DNA of 42,810 bases from Virgisporangium aurantiacum (GTDB lineage Bacteria; Actinomycetota; Actinomycetes; Mycobacteriales; Micromonosporaceae): NCBI RefSeq assembly GCF_016863635.1, contig NZ_BOPG01000117.1:1-42810 (forward strand), in the 5' to 3' direction. Positions within the stretch are counted from its first letter, which is position 1, and each line of letters opens with the position of its first letter. The notes under the pieces were generated by a model that was not told the origin of the DNA, did no database searches, and saw only the letters and a program-made list of their open reading frames with translations. Position numbers and translations under genes: made by a program. Below, piece by piece: positions 8,380 through 16,849 of this stretch.

Positions 8380-10305
8380 GTGACGGCGTCAGTGGAGCGG
8401 AGGACCGGTGAGCCGTCCGCATCCGCACCGGACATGCTTCTGGACTACCTGGCGCAGCGCCTGGACGAGGGATCGCTGCCGCACGTGCAGGCACTCGGTC
8501 TCCGCGATGCGACCCAGCTGCAGCTGCCAGAGTCGGGCCAGGGTCGTGATCTTGTTCCAATCTACTTTGCCGCGGGGTCAGCCATCCTCGGCCCGGTGGT
8601 CGCCGACCAACGCCGCTCGACCCCGTGCGGGCACTGCCTGGCGCTGCGGTGGCTGCGCCTGCGCCCCGCACCGGAACGTGACGCGATCGAGCATGGACGC
8701 CAGATGTGGTCGAAGAGTTCCTCGCCGTACCTGACACCGTTCGCGATCGAAGCGATCTGGCGATTGTGGAACCTCCTGCGGACGTCCGCCCGGAACCGCC
8801 AGGGCCAACGCCCAGGGATCGCCCCCGTCTACGAGCTGAACCTGCGGACACTACAGGTGTCTCGGTTCGACCTGATGATGGACGCCGCGTGTCGCGTATG
8901 CCTGCCGCGTGAACCGGATACCGCGGACCGAGCCGTCCTGGACCTGCGGCCGAGACCGAAGCCGGCTCCCGGCCGCTACCGGGAGCGTCATCTGCGGGAC
9001 TACGACCTGCCGGTCTCGGCACTGGCGAATCCGGTCTGCGGCGTGATCGGTCGCCACGCGCACCGTGACGACCTGTCTCCGACCACGTCGCCGAGCTTCG
9101 GCTCGTTCCACTTCCGCAACAGCAGTGGTCTGCAGGAGATCCTGTGGACCGGACAGACCGATTCCTTCGGAACCAGTGAGATAAGCGGGCTCTTCGAAGG
9201 GCTCGAACGCTACGCCGGCCTTGAGCAACGACGGTGGTCCACGGTCACGGTCGGCACCTTCGACGAACTGTCCGACGAAGCGCTCGACCCCCGAGAGTGC
9301 GGGGTCTACGCCGACGAGGTCTACAAATCGGGTCGGTTCTCGCCGTTCGACCCCGCACAGGCAATTCCGTGGGTCTGGGGTTACTCGCTGCGCGACCGGC
9401 GAACGGTGCGGGTGCCGCAGCGCACCGCCTACTACGGCGGGGTGGAGCGTGACGGCAACTTCGTGATGGAGAGCTCCAACGGCTGCGCGAGCGGAGCAGG
9501 CCTTGAGGAGGCGATTCTGCACGGGATGCTGGAGCTGATCGAGCGCGATTCCTTCGTGCTCGCGTGGTACGGCAAGATGTCGCTGCCCGAGATCGATCCG
9601 GCCACGTGTCGGCGGGAGTCCCGCTTCATGATCGACCGGCTGCGGCTGTGCGGCTTCAACGTGCGCCTGTTCGACTCGAGAATCGATCTGTCGGTTCCGG
9701 TCGTGCTCGCGGTGGCGGTCCGTCGGGACGGGGGTCCGGGTACGTTGACCTTCGCGGCCGGCGCGGCCCTCGACCCGGAGGATGCCGTCGCGTCCGCGCT
9801 ATCGGAGATCGCCTCTTTCGCGCCGACCATGCCGGATCAGTTCACCAAACGCCCGGATGAGGTCCGGGCGATGACCGAGGACTTCGGCAAGGTCCGCACG
9901 CTGGCTGATCATCCGGCGCTGTTCGCCACGCCGGGGATGGCGCACCATGCCGCGTTCCTGTTGTCCGAAAGGCGCCTGAACCCCATGGCCACGCTGTACC
10001 GGGACTGGGAACAGATCCGGCCACGAAACACGGACCTGCTGGCAGACGTGTGGTACTGCCGCGACCTGTTCGTCGATGCCGGTCTCGACGTACTCGTCGT
10101 CGATCAGACCGCACCGGAACAGGAACTGTTGGGTCTGCGGACGGTCAGCGTGATCGTGCCGGGTTTGCTGCCCATCGACTTCGGCTGGTCGCTGCAACGG
10201 GTCCTGCACATGCCGCGGACGCGTAGCGCACTCCGCCGTGCCGGATGGCGGGCCACCGACCTGGGCGACTCCGAGTTGCACCGGGTGCCGCATCCGTTCT
10301 CCTAG
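8380..10305 (+). CDS. Zn-domain/YcaO fusion cyclodehydratase (TOMM family), copy 2
   Basis: This is a second 641-residue protein with the same architecture as the minus-strand YcaO. It has an N-terminal Zn domain with Cys pairs CGHCLALRW (near 85) and CRVCLPRE (near 170). The YcaO domain includes SEISGLFEGLERYAGLE, ESSNGCASGAGLEEAILHGM with LIERDSFVLAWY, and GAALDPEDAVASALSEIAS, and the protein ends in RVPHPFS. The GTG start is fixed by AAAGGAG five bases upstream. It lies about 130 bases downstream of the precursor on the same strand, past a hairpin. The ATP-site motifs look intact, so it is probably active. Two YcaO fusions suggest division of labour, for example Cys versus Ser/Thr or different positions; that is inference. 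A thioamide-forming role is less likely without TfuA and with the azoline-type Pro-containing tail. Confidence 0.88.
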   Translation: MTASVERRTGEPSASAPDMLLDYLAQRLDEGSLPHVQALGLRDATQLQLPESGQGRDLVPIYFAAGSAILGPVVADQRRSTPCGHCLALRWLRLRPAPERDAIEHGRQMWSKSSSPYLTPFAIEAIWRLWNLLRTSARNRQGQRPGIAPVYELNLRTLQVSRFDLMMDAACRVCLPREPDTADRAVLDLRPRPKPAPGRYRERHLRDYDLPVSALANPVCGVIGRHAHRDDLSPTTSPSFGSFHFRNSSGLQEILWTGQTDSFGTSEISGLFEGLERYAGLEQRRWSTVTVGTFDELSDEALDPRECGVYADEVYKSGRFSPFDPAQAIPWVWGYSLRDRRTVRVPQRTAYYGGVERDGNFVMESSNGCASGAGLEEAILHGMLELIERDSFVLAWYGKMSLPEIDPATCRRESRFMIDRLRLCGFNVRLFDSRIDLSVPVVLAVAVRRDGGPGTLTFAAGAALDPEDAVASALSEIASFAPTMPDQFTKRPDEVRAMTEDFGKVRTLADHPALFATPGMAHHAAFLLSERRLNPMATLYRDWEQIRPRNTDLLADVWYCRDLFVDAGLDVLVVDQTAPEQELLGLRTVSVIVPGLLPIDFGWSLQRVLHMPRTRSALRRAGWRATDLGDSELHRVPHPFS

Positions 10306-10344
10306 CTGGTCAGGTCATACGCACTCGAGAAATGAGAAAGCATC

Positions 10345-11118
10345 GTGAACGGACGCGTGCTGGACAACAAGGTCGCGCTGGTCACCGGCGGCAGCAGGGG
10401 CATCGGACGGGCCATCGCCGAGCGGCTCGGTCGAGAGGGGGCCGTCGTGGCCCTCACCTACGCTCAGGATCACGCCGCGGCCGGCGAGGTCGTCGAAAGG
10501 ATCGGCAAGGACGGCGGCCGCGCGTTCGCGATCCGCGCCGAGTTGGGCAGGCACGGCGACGCCGCCGCACTGTGGGCCGCCTTCGACGCCGAGATCCGAC
10601 GGCACTCACAGCAGGCGGGTGTCGACATCATCGTCAACAACGCCGGCCTCGTGAGCAGCTCTCCCCTCGCCTTTCTCACCGAGGGGGCGTTCGACGAAGT
10701 CTTCGCGGTGAACCTCCGTGCACCGTTCTTCATCGTCCAGCAGGGGCTCTCGAGAATGCGTGACGGTGGGCGGATCATCAACATCTCCAGCGGCACCGCC
10801 CGCAACGCCGTACCCGAGGTGATCGCCTACGCCTCCACCAAGGCCGCCCTCGACACCTTCACCCTCAATCTCGCCAAGCAATTGGGCCCGCGTGGTATCA
10901 CGGCGAACTCGCTCGCGCCGGGGGTCATCGACACCGACGCCAACAGCAGTTGGCTGCGCGGCAATCCGAGAGCCGAGGCCCAGATCGCGTCGCTGGCCGC
11001 CCTCGGCCGCGTCGGGCAACCCGACGACATCGCCGGAGTTGTGGCCTTTCTCGCCTCCGACGACGCCCGCTGGGTGACCGGCAGGGTGATCGACGCTACC
11101 GGTGGTGCGGGATTGTGA
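10345..11118 (+). CDS. Short-chain dehydrogenase/reductase (SDR)
   Basis: A 257-residue classical SDR that reduces a carbonyl or oxidises an alcohol with NAD(P)H. The nucleotide-binding motif is VTGGSRGIGRAIAERLG (about 13-29), NNAG lies near residue 98, and the catalytic set is Ser in NISSGTA and YxxxK in YASTKAALDTF, followed by GITANSLAPGVIDTD. The GTG start is preceded by GAGAAAG, 39 bases after the YcaO stop, so the two are probably one transcript. Its position suggests a tailoring step on the azole peptide or a building block, but SDR sequence does not reveal the substrate. It could also be an unrelated gene at the cluster's edge. Confidence 0.85.
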   Translation: MNGRVLDNKVALVTGGSRGIGRAIAERLGREGAVVALTYAQDHAAAGEVVERIGKDGGRAFAIRAELGRHGDAAALWAAFDAEIRRHSQQAGVDIIVNNAGLVSSSPLAFLTEGAFDEVFAVNLRAPFFIVQQGLSRMRDGGRIINISSGTARNAVPEVIAYASTKAALDTFTLNLAKQLGPRGITANSLAPGVIDTDANSSWLRGNPRAEAQIASLAALGRVGQPDDIAGVVAFLASDDARWVTGRVIDATGGAGL

Positions 11119-11394
11119 CCCGTCCAACGACGCGGTCCGCCCTTCGATCGCCCGGTCAGGATTGGGCGCGGTGCGCAACCCGGCCGACGCAGCACAGTGA
11201 TGTCCCGCGCGGGCCGGTTGCGACACCCGCCGAACGCCGCGTTCGACAATGACAGTTGCCATCGACACGGGACCAGTCAACCGTTCCGTTGAGTAGCTCA
11301 CGCCCGCGCTGAGGTCAGAACCCATCGGGCGCGGGGCAAAGCCCACCTGGCGTTCACATCGAAGGCCCGATCGAGTTAGAAACGTCGAGCAAAC

Positions 11395-12568
11395 GTGGCC
11401 CGAGGCCGTGGGTCAGAATCCGAGAGTTCCGAAACGTATCGACGACCAGCGCCCAACCGATACTGCGCCCGCACCCGTTACCGCGACTACGACGGCAAGA
11501 CCCGGGACGTCGAGGCCGTCGGCCCCACCGGCCCCGCCGCCATGCGGGCACTGAAGGAGCAGCTGCGCGACCGCGCCACCCCGAACGACGACGAGATCAC
11601 CAGAGAGACCTACGTCAGCACGCTGGCCAACCTGTGGATCGAAGAGATCACCGCGGAGGAACACGCTCAGCCGCAGACCATCAACAACTACAAGACCAAC
11701 CTACGAACCTCGATCGTGCCCGCCCTGGGCAACCTGCGCGTACGCGAGGCCACCGTGGGCCGCCTCGACACGTTTCTCCGCGAGGTCGCCAGGACCCGGC
11801 CGGCAGCGGCCAAGAACGCGAAGGTCGTCCTCGGGCAGATGTTCGCCCTGGCAGTCCGCCGTGGCGCGCTGTCGACCAGCCCCGTCCGGGAAACCGGCCG
11901 CATTCGTAAACCCCGGCGCACCGTGCGCGCCCTCGAACCCGAACACCTCGAAGGCGTCCGCGCGGCGATCCGCCACTGGCAACAGCCCACCCCCGGCAAG
12001 CCGACCTCGGCACACCGGCGACCTGGCCGACATCGTCGACCTCATGCTCGCCACCGGCGCCCGCATCGGCGAGATCCTGGCCGTGCGGTGGGAAGACACC
12101 GACCTCGGCGCCGAACAGCCGACCGTCACCATCTGCGGCACCATCGTCTACCTCAAGGGCACGGGCTTTAGCCGGCAGAATTGGACCAAGTCCGACGCCG
12201 GCTACCGGACCGTCATCGTGCCCCGGTTCGCGGTCGGGATGCTGTTGGCCCGCAAGCTCACCGCCGCCGACAACGCGCACGATGAGATCTTCGCCTCCCG
12301 GCGCGGCTCCTGGACGTCCCCGCACAACGTGCGCCGTCAGTGGAGCCAAGCCCGCGCCGACACCGGTATCGACACCGAAGACGCCGCCGCCCAGCTCGGG
12401 CACGGCAGCGAGGACGTCACCAACACGTACTACATCGTCAAGCCCGCCCTCGCCCCCGACAGCTCCCAGATCCTCGAACAGCTCGGCGCCAGCCCGACGA
12501 CAACCAGCCCCGAGCGCCGCGACCATGGGCCTCCCGGGCCGCGTAGGCGCGCACGAATGAACGCCTGA
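11395..12568 (+). pseudogene. Tyrosine-type integrase, broken (frameshift plus loss of the H-x-x-R box)
   Basis: Site-specific recombinase of actinobacterial integrative elements. The first part (11395 to about 12005) gives the N-terminal part: ARTRYRDYDGKTRD, then a SAM-like DNA-binding domain (TYVSTLANLWIEEI, NNYKTNLRTSIVPALGNLRV). Reading must then move by one base near 12012 (after GKP, into PRHTGDL) to continue as DLADIVDLMLATGARIGE, with the first catalytic Arg, up to DTEDAAAQLGHGSEDVTNTY with the nucleophile Tyr region. Between QWSQARADTG and TEDAAAQLGH, family members carry a segment with the second catalytic box (TPHTFR-like); it is missing here without changing the frame. Two independent lesions indicate a dead gene, not a sequencing error. 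It sits next to a tRNA gene, the usual target of such integrases. Confidence 0.8.
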
Positions 12569-12671
12569 CGCCCGCAGCGCGGGCAGACCCACCCGCCGAA
12601 CGAACGTGGCCGCGCCCACGCGTCTTGTGGGGGATTTCGGGAGGTGGTTCAAAATCGCATAGACAAACTCA

Positions 12672-12707
12672 AAGGCCCTGACCGGCGTTCTTACTGGTCA
12701 GAGCCTT
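12672..12707. terminator. Hairpin between integrase remnant and tRNA gene
   Basis: Twelve-position stem with one A-C mismatch: 12672-12683 pairs with 12696-12707 around a 12-base loop. It lies eight bases from the 3' end of the tRNA gene and so could end transcription of the tRNA (minus strand) or of the integrase (plus strand). Such hairpins are common beside attachment sites in tRNA genes. Confidence 0.55.
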
Positions 12708-12714
12708 GATCATG

Positions 12715-12788
12715 TGGGGCAGACGGGATTTGAGCCCGCGACCGACGTCTTATAAGGACGTTGCTCTGACCCGTTGAGCTACTGCCCC
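12715..12788 (-). tRNA. tRNA-Ile (anticodon UAU)
   Basis: On the minus strand the 74 bases fold as a full cloverleaf: acceptor GGGGCAG/CTGCCCC with discriminator A, D stem GCTC/GAGC, anticodon stem ACGTC/GACGT with loop CTTATAA, variable loop of five, and T stem GCGGG/CCCGT. The anticodon is UAU, which reads AUA (Ile), a rare codon in high-GC genomes that actinobacteria usually read with a lysidine-modified CAU tRNA. The T loop starts CTC in place of the nearly universal TTC (position 54 is C). CCA is not encoded. The adjacent integrase remnant suggests the 3' end served as an attachment site. Confidence 0.82.
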
Positions 12789-13262
12789 GTGAGTCCGACG
12801 GCGCGATAGTCCCGGAGCGGCGAGGCCCTAGACGATCGGCGCGTACGTCGGACGTGTCGACGAGGCAAGGTATGGAGCGGCGTGAACCGGCGACGGCTAC
12901 GTGCTGAGCGTCGTGCGGGTCGGCAACCACGTCCGCAGCATAGTCGATGCGGCACCCATCGATGCGGCACCAGTGCAAGCGGTGGCGAGGTGTTCAAGCG
13001 CTGCGCGGTGATGTCGGTGTCCGGTGGGATGTGCATGGGCGGCAACCGCGTCAAGGTCCGGCCACGGCCGATCCGGCCGAGGTCTACCGCCAAGCGGCCT
13101 CAACTCACCTGGCACCTCGAACACCAACGGCGCGGGCGGAGATCGATCCGCCGCGCCGTTGCCGACGACGCTCGACCACACCGGCTTGGTCCTGGCCATC
13201 GACGGCTGACAACGAGCGACAGCAATGGCTTGACGATCCAGAGTGGGGTATCTGTTCGGACC
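12789..13262. other. Non-coding or decayed stretch between tRNA and flavin-reductase remnant
   Basis: About 470 bases with open frames on both strands but no recognisable protein, good start site or repeat. It lies among gene remnants and is most simply read as decayed island DNA. Confidence 0.4.
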
Positions 13263-13409
13263 ATGTCGACCCTGCGTGCTCTGGTTCTCGTCTGTTCGCT
13301 CAAGAAGTCCCGGGCGCGGTCCAGCTCCGAACTGCTCGGGCCTGTGCGACAGCAGTCGATCACGATCTCCACGCGGTGTGCCGTGCGGGCGCTGGGGAAA
13401 TCCCCCTGA
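13263..13409 (+). pseudogene. Remnant of an NAD(P)H-dependent FMN reductase/flavodoxin-like protein
   Basis: Forty-eight codons from ATG 13263 begin STLRALVLVCSLKKSRA and continue SSSELLG, which resembles the first strand and phosphate loop of flavodoxin-fold NAD(P)H-dependent oxidoreductases (LRALVLVCTLK..P..SSS). The similarity stops after about 25 residues and the frame closes at 13409; intact members are around 180-200 residues. Only the N-terminus survives. There is no clear ribosome binding site. The identification rests on a short match and is tentative. Confidence 0.4.
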
Positions 13410-13465
13410 GAGGTCGGGGGGCTTGCCGGAGTGACCGCTGTGCGTGGAACCGCGAGGGTCAGGTG

Positions 13466-14617
13466 ATGCGAATTGGCTTGAGCAAACGGATCCTGTACCT
13501 GGTGCTGCTCCCAGCGGCCACGGCTACGACGGTGGCCGTAGGTGGTGGGGCGGCAGCGGCGGCGCCGTCGCTGTTGCAGCGTGACCTCGACGCGCTGCGG
13601 ACGTCGGGCATCACCGGCGTGCACGCCCGATTCGAGACACCCGGGGGCGCCCGGGTCATCACCTCCGGCGTCGCCGACATCGACACGAAGCGTCCGGTGC
13701 CATCCGATCCGTACATCCGGATCGGCAGCACCACGAAAACGTTCACGGCCGTCGTCGTGCTGCAACTCGTTGGCGAGGGCCGGCTGTCGCTGTCCGACCC
13801 CGTCGAGCAGTGGCTGCCGGGTCTGGTGTCGGGCAACGGAAACGACGGTCGTAACGTCACCGTCCGCGACCTGTTGCGGCACAACAGTGGAGTCCACGAC
13901 CACACGTCCGACCTGATCTGGAACTACGCCACGCCGGAGTTGTACCGCGAGAACAGGTGGCGCACGTACACGCCCGCGGAGCTGGTTGCCGTGTCGATGC
14001 GGCATCCGCCGGGAACGCGTGAGCATGCCTACTCCAACACCAACTACGTGCTGGCCGGGATGCTGATCCAGGCGGTCACCGGGCGTGGCTGGGAGCGCGA
14101 AGTCCACGACCGGATCCTCACCCCGCTGGGGCTGCGGCGCACCCTGACCCCTGGGTCGTGGCCGTTTCTGCCCGACCCGCACGCGAGGAACTACCACCAG
14201 TTCGCACCCGGCGCAGACCTCACCGACACGACCGTCGCAGTCCGCGGGATCGACAGCGGCGCCGACGGGTCGATGATCAGCACCCCGACCGAGGTCAACC
14301 GGTTCTTCGCCGCGCTCGTCGGTGGGCGGCTGCTCGCACCGGCGCAGTGGGCGCAGATGCGCGAGCTTGTCACCGTCCCCGGTGAGCCGGCCGGTGCCGG
14401 CGCCGGTGCGGGCATCTTCTTCACGCCGTTGTCGTGCGGCGGTGGTTACTGGAATCACGGCGGCACGGGCCTTGGCACCTGGGTCGAACCGGCGGTCACC
14501 ACCGACGGCCGGCGTAGGCTGACGTTGTCGATGTTCACGAACACGTTCGACCCCGACCTCGCGACTGCACGCCAGGCGCTGGTTCGTGACACCATCGATC
14601 GGGTGCTCTGCTCGTGA
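13466..14617 (+). CDS. Secreted serine hydrolase (beta-lactamase/D-Ala-D-Ala carboxypeptidase family)
   Basis: A 383-residue penicillin-recognising-fold hydrolase that probably acts on peptidoglycan stem peptides or related amide/ester bonds outside the membrane. The N-terminus (KRILYLVLLPAATATTVAVG, then an Ala-rich stretch) is a signal peptide, with cleavage likely near residue 33. The catalytic motifs are present: GSTTK (Ser88, Lys91), YSN (189-191) and NHGGTG in place of KTG near the C-terminus. ATG 13466 is chosen although the frame is open upstream to 12947, because the signal peptide begins there and an AG-rich site precedes it. Its stop overlaps the start of the kinase gene by four bases (GTGA), so hydrolase, kinase and regulator form one operon. 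The two-component pair may sense the cell-wall state this enzyme affects; that is inference. Confidence 0.88.
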   Translation: MRIGLSKRILYLVLLPAATATTVAVGGGAAAAAPSLLQRDLDALRTSGITGVHARFETPGGARVITSGVADIDTKRPVPSDPYIRIGSTTKTFTAVVVLQLVGEGRLSLSDPVEQWLPGLVSGNGNDGRNVTVRDLLRHNSGVHDHTSDLIWNYATPELYRENRWRTYTPAELVAVSMRHPPGTREHAYSNTNYVLAGMLIQAVTGRGWEREVHDRILTPLGLRRTLTPGSWPFLPDPHARNYHQFAPGADLTDTTVAVRGIDSGADGSMISTPTEVNRFFAALVGGRLLAPAQWAQMRELVTVPGEPAGAGAGAGIFFTPLSCGGGYWNHGGTGLGTWVEPAVTTDGRRRLTLSMFTNTFDPDLATARQALVRDTIDRVLCS

Positions 14618-15882
14618 GCCGCCTGCCAGCCACTCTCAGGCGGCGCGCCGGAGAAGCGCTGTACGCGCTTACCGATCTCCCGGTTGCGCTGGTCGGGATC
14701 GTGCTGGCCGCCGTGACGGTCAGCGTCGGGATCTTCTTCGTTCCGCTGTTCGTGGGGATTCTGGTGCTGGCCGCCGGTCTCATCGGCGCACGCGGCTGGG
14801 GCCGGTTCGAGCGGGCCCGGGCCGCGGTCATGCTCGGCGAACGGGTGGCGGCGCCCGTGTCGCCGCCCGAGGAGCCAGCGCGGCTCGGCCGCTGGTTGCG
14901 TCGGGTCTTCACCGACCTGGTGAGCTGGCGGGCCGTGCTGTACATGGTGATCCGCTTACCGCTGTCGGTGGTGACCACCGGCGTGGCCGTGTGCGTCTAC
15001 GGCGTTGCAGGTATCACGGTGAGCTATCCGTTGTGGTACACCCGCACCCACATGTCGTTGGGCTCCTACGACGTCGACACCGCGCCCCGGGCATTCGTCA
15101 CCGCTCTGATCGGCCTTGCCACGCTCCTTCTCGGGCCGGTGGTGCTCATGGGGCCGGTGACGCTGTGCCGTCTCGCCACGCGGTTCCTGCTCGGCCCGTC
15201 GCGCCTCGACGGGCGGGTCCGCGCACTGGAGCAAGCCCGTGGCCAGGCCGTCGACGCGTCCGCCACGGCGCTACGCCGTATCGAGCGTGACCTGCACGAC
15301 GGCACCCAGGCCCGGCTCATCACCCTGGCGATGGACCTCAGCCTCGCCCGCGACCTCCTCACCGACATCGACATCGACGCCGAGAGCGCCGCCGCGGCGC
15401 AACTGCGCACCGCGGTCGAGGCCGCGCACCGTAACGCGCAGGACGCGGTGGTGGAACTGCGCGGCGTGGTGGCCAACATCCACCCGCCCGTGCTCGACAC
15501 CGGGCTGGAACCGGCCCTACACAGCCTCGGCCAGAGCCTGTCGATCCCCGTATCGGTCGACGTACACGTACCGAAGCGCCCACCGCCGGCGGTGGAGACG
15601 ATCGCCTACTTCTGCGCCGTCGAACTGCTGAGCAACGTGGTCAAGCACAGCGGCGCATTGACGGCCACCGTGGAACTCACCGGCACGCCCACCACCCTGA
15701 CACTGCGCATCACCGACAACGGCGCCGGCGGTGCGGCCGTCACCAACGGCGTCCCGGGCCGCGGCGGCACGGGCCTGGCCGGGCTCACCGCCCGCGTCGC
15801 CACGGTCGACGGAGCCCTGCGGATCAGCAGCCCGCCGGGCGGCCCGACCACCGTTACCGTCGAGCTACCCACGACAGTCTGA
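14614..15882 (+). CDS. Sensor histidine kinase, NarL/DesK type
   Basis: A 422-residue membrane kinase. The N-terminal part has hydrophobic segments at about 20-55, 110-145 and 165-190, with no large extracellular domain. HisKA_3 dimerisation follows, with the phosphoacceptor His228 in ERDLHDGTQARL. The ATPase domain has the N box in ELLSNVVKHSG, then TDNGAGG and GRGGTGLAGLTARV. It autophosphorylates and passes phosphate to the regulator encoded 17 bases downstream. The GTG start overlaps the stop of the serine hydrolase gene. Kinases of this layout in actinobacteria often respond to envelope stress, but the signal here cannot be read from sequence. Confidence 0.9.
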   Translation: MSRLPATLRRRAGEALYALTDLPVALVGIVLAAVTVSVGIFFVPLFVGILVLAAGLIGARGWGRFERARAAVMLGERVAAPVSPPEEPARLGRWLRRVFTDLVSWRAVLYMVIRLPLSVVTTGVAVCVYGVAGITVSYPLWYTRTHMSLGSYDVDTAPRAFVTALIGLATLLLGPVVLMGPVTLCRLATRFLLGPSRLDGRVRALEQARGQAVDASATALRRIERDLHDGTQARLITLAMDLSLARDLLTDIDIDAESAAAAQLRTAVEAAHRNAQDAVVELRGVVANIHPPVLDTGLEPALHSLGQSLSIPVSVDVHVPKRPPPAVETIAYFCAVELLSNVVKHSGALTATVELTGTPTTLTLRITDNGAGGAAVTNGVPGRGGTGLAGLTARVATVDGALRISSPPGGPTTVTVELPTTV

Positions 15883-15898
15883 CCCGGGAGATCACAAC

Positions 15899-16564
15899 GT
15901 GCGTGTCGTGATCGCAGAAGACTCCATCATCCTCCGCGACGGGCTGATCCGGCTGCTCACAGCCAAGGGCCACCACGTGGTCGCCGAGACCGCCGACGCC
16001 ACCAGCCTGCTGCCGGCCGTCGCCGAGCACACGCCCGACGTCGCCGTCGTCGACGTCCGCATGCCGCCGACCCACACCGACGACGGCCTCCGCGCGGCGA
16101 TCGACGTCCGCCGCCACCACCCCGACGTGGGCATCCTCGTGTTCTCCCAGTACGTCGAGGTCCACTACGCCCGTCGCCTATTCGCCGACGACGCCCGCGG
16201 CATCGGTTACCTGCTCAAAGACCGCATCACCGAGGTAGCCGAGTTCCTCACCGCCCTCGAACGCGTGGCCGCCGGCGGCTCGGCGCTCGACCCGGAGGTC
16301 GTCTCCCGGATGCTCACCGCCGGGCGGAACGAGCAGGGCCTGGCCCGCCTCACCTCCCGCGAATCGGAGGTCTTGGCACTGATGGCCGAAGGCTTGTCGA
16401 ACACGGCCATCGCAGCTCGGATGGTGGTCTCCTCCGGCGCCGTCGAGAAGTTCGTCACCAACATCTTCACAAAACTCGACCTGCCGCCGTCCGACACCAG
16501 CAACCGCCGCGTCGTGGCGGTGCTCCGCTACCTGGAGTCCGGACCAACTCCCGCGGAGCCGTAG
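15899..16564 (+). CDS. NarL/LuxR-type response regulator
   Basis: A 221-residue DNA-binding response regulator paired with the upstream kinase. The receiver domain has the acidic pocket in VIAEDS, the phosphorylation site Asp52 in VVDVRMP and the conserved Lys in YLLKDRI. The C-terminal LuxR-type helix-turn-helix begins LTSRESEVLALMAEGLSN and continues through SSGAVEKFVTNIFTKL. GTG 15899 is preceded by GGGAG at eight bases. Likely target is its own operon, including the serine hydrolase; no operator was identified by eye. Confidence 0.92.
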   Translation: MRVVIAEDSIILRDGLIRLLTAKGHHVVAETADATSLLPAVAEHTPDVAVVDVRMPPTHTDDGLRAAIDVRRHHPDVGILVFSQYVEVHYARRLFADDARGIGYLLKDRITEVAEFLTALERVAAGGSALDPEVVSRMLTAGRNEQGLARLTSRESEVLALMAEGLSNTAIAARMVVSSGAVEKFVTNIFTKLDLPPSDTSNRRVVAVLRYLESGPTPAEP

Positions 16565-16627
16565 CGCCCCCTGCCGCCCTGGTCCGTCAAACACCAGCGA
16601 CCACCCCCAAGCGACGGCCCAACCGCA

Positions 16628-16849
16628 GCCGACCGGCTGCGGACGGCGATGCGGTCGACCGGCCTCGACCAGCGGGAACTCAGCGCGCTGACCCTGATCG
16701 GCGAGCACGAGGGCTGCTCGGTGGAATGGCTGCACGGACGCGTCGACCTGAGCCAGTCCGGAACCGTGCGGCTCGTCGACCGGCACCTCGTCCGGCGTGA
16801 GCGCTCGACCGGGCGCGGCGTACCGCTTCGTGCCGCCCGGCTCCGCTGA
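16628..16849 (+). pseudogene. Remnant of a MarR-family regulator
   Basis: The frame reads RELSALTLIGEHEGCSVEWL, then LSQSGTVRLVDRHLVRRERS and GRGVPLR, which follows the winged-helix core of MarR-type repressors (recognition helix LSQSGTVRLVDR, wing RRERxxGRGVPLR). A few residues that normally join the recognition helix to the wing (LxxAGL) are missing, and both the N- and C-terminal dimerisation helices are absent. There is no ribosome binding site. I read it as a truncated, dead gene downstream of the two-component operon. The match is short, so confidence is moderate. Confidence 0.45.

Noticed and set aside
5535..8435. A 966-residue version of the ThiF-like protein
   Set aside because: The extra 210 N-terminal residues run antisense through the precursor gene and have low-complexity sequence; a good ribosome binding site and the recognition domain start at 7805.
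8380..10305. Thioamide-forming YcaO
   Set aside because: No TfuA partner is visible, and the Zn domain and Pro-containing tail match azoline-forming enzymes.
11395..12568. A functional integrase made by programmed frameshifting
   Set aside because: Even after joining the frames, the second catalytic box is missing.
12947..13465. N-terminal extension of the serine hydrolase
   Set aside because: The signal peptide begins at 13466, and the upstream part is Arg/Pro-rich and overlaps a remnant in another frame.
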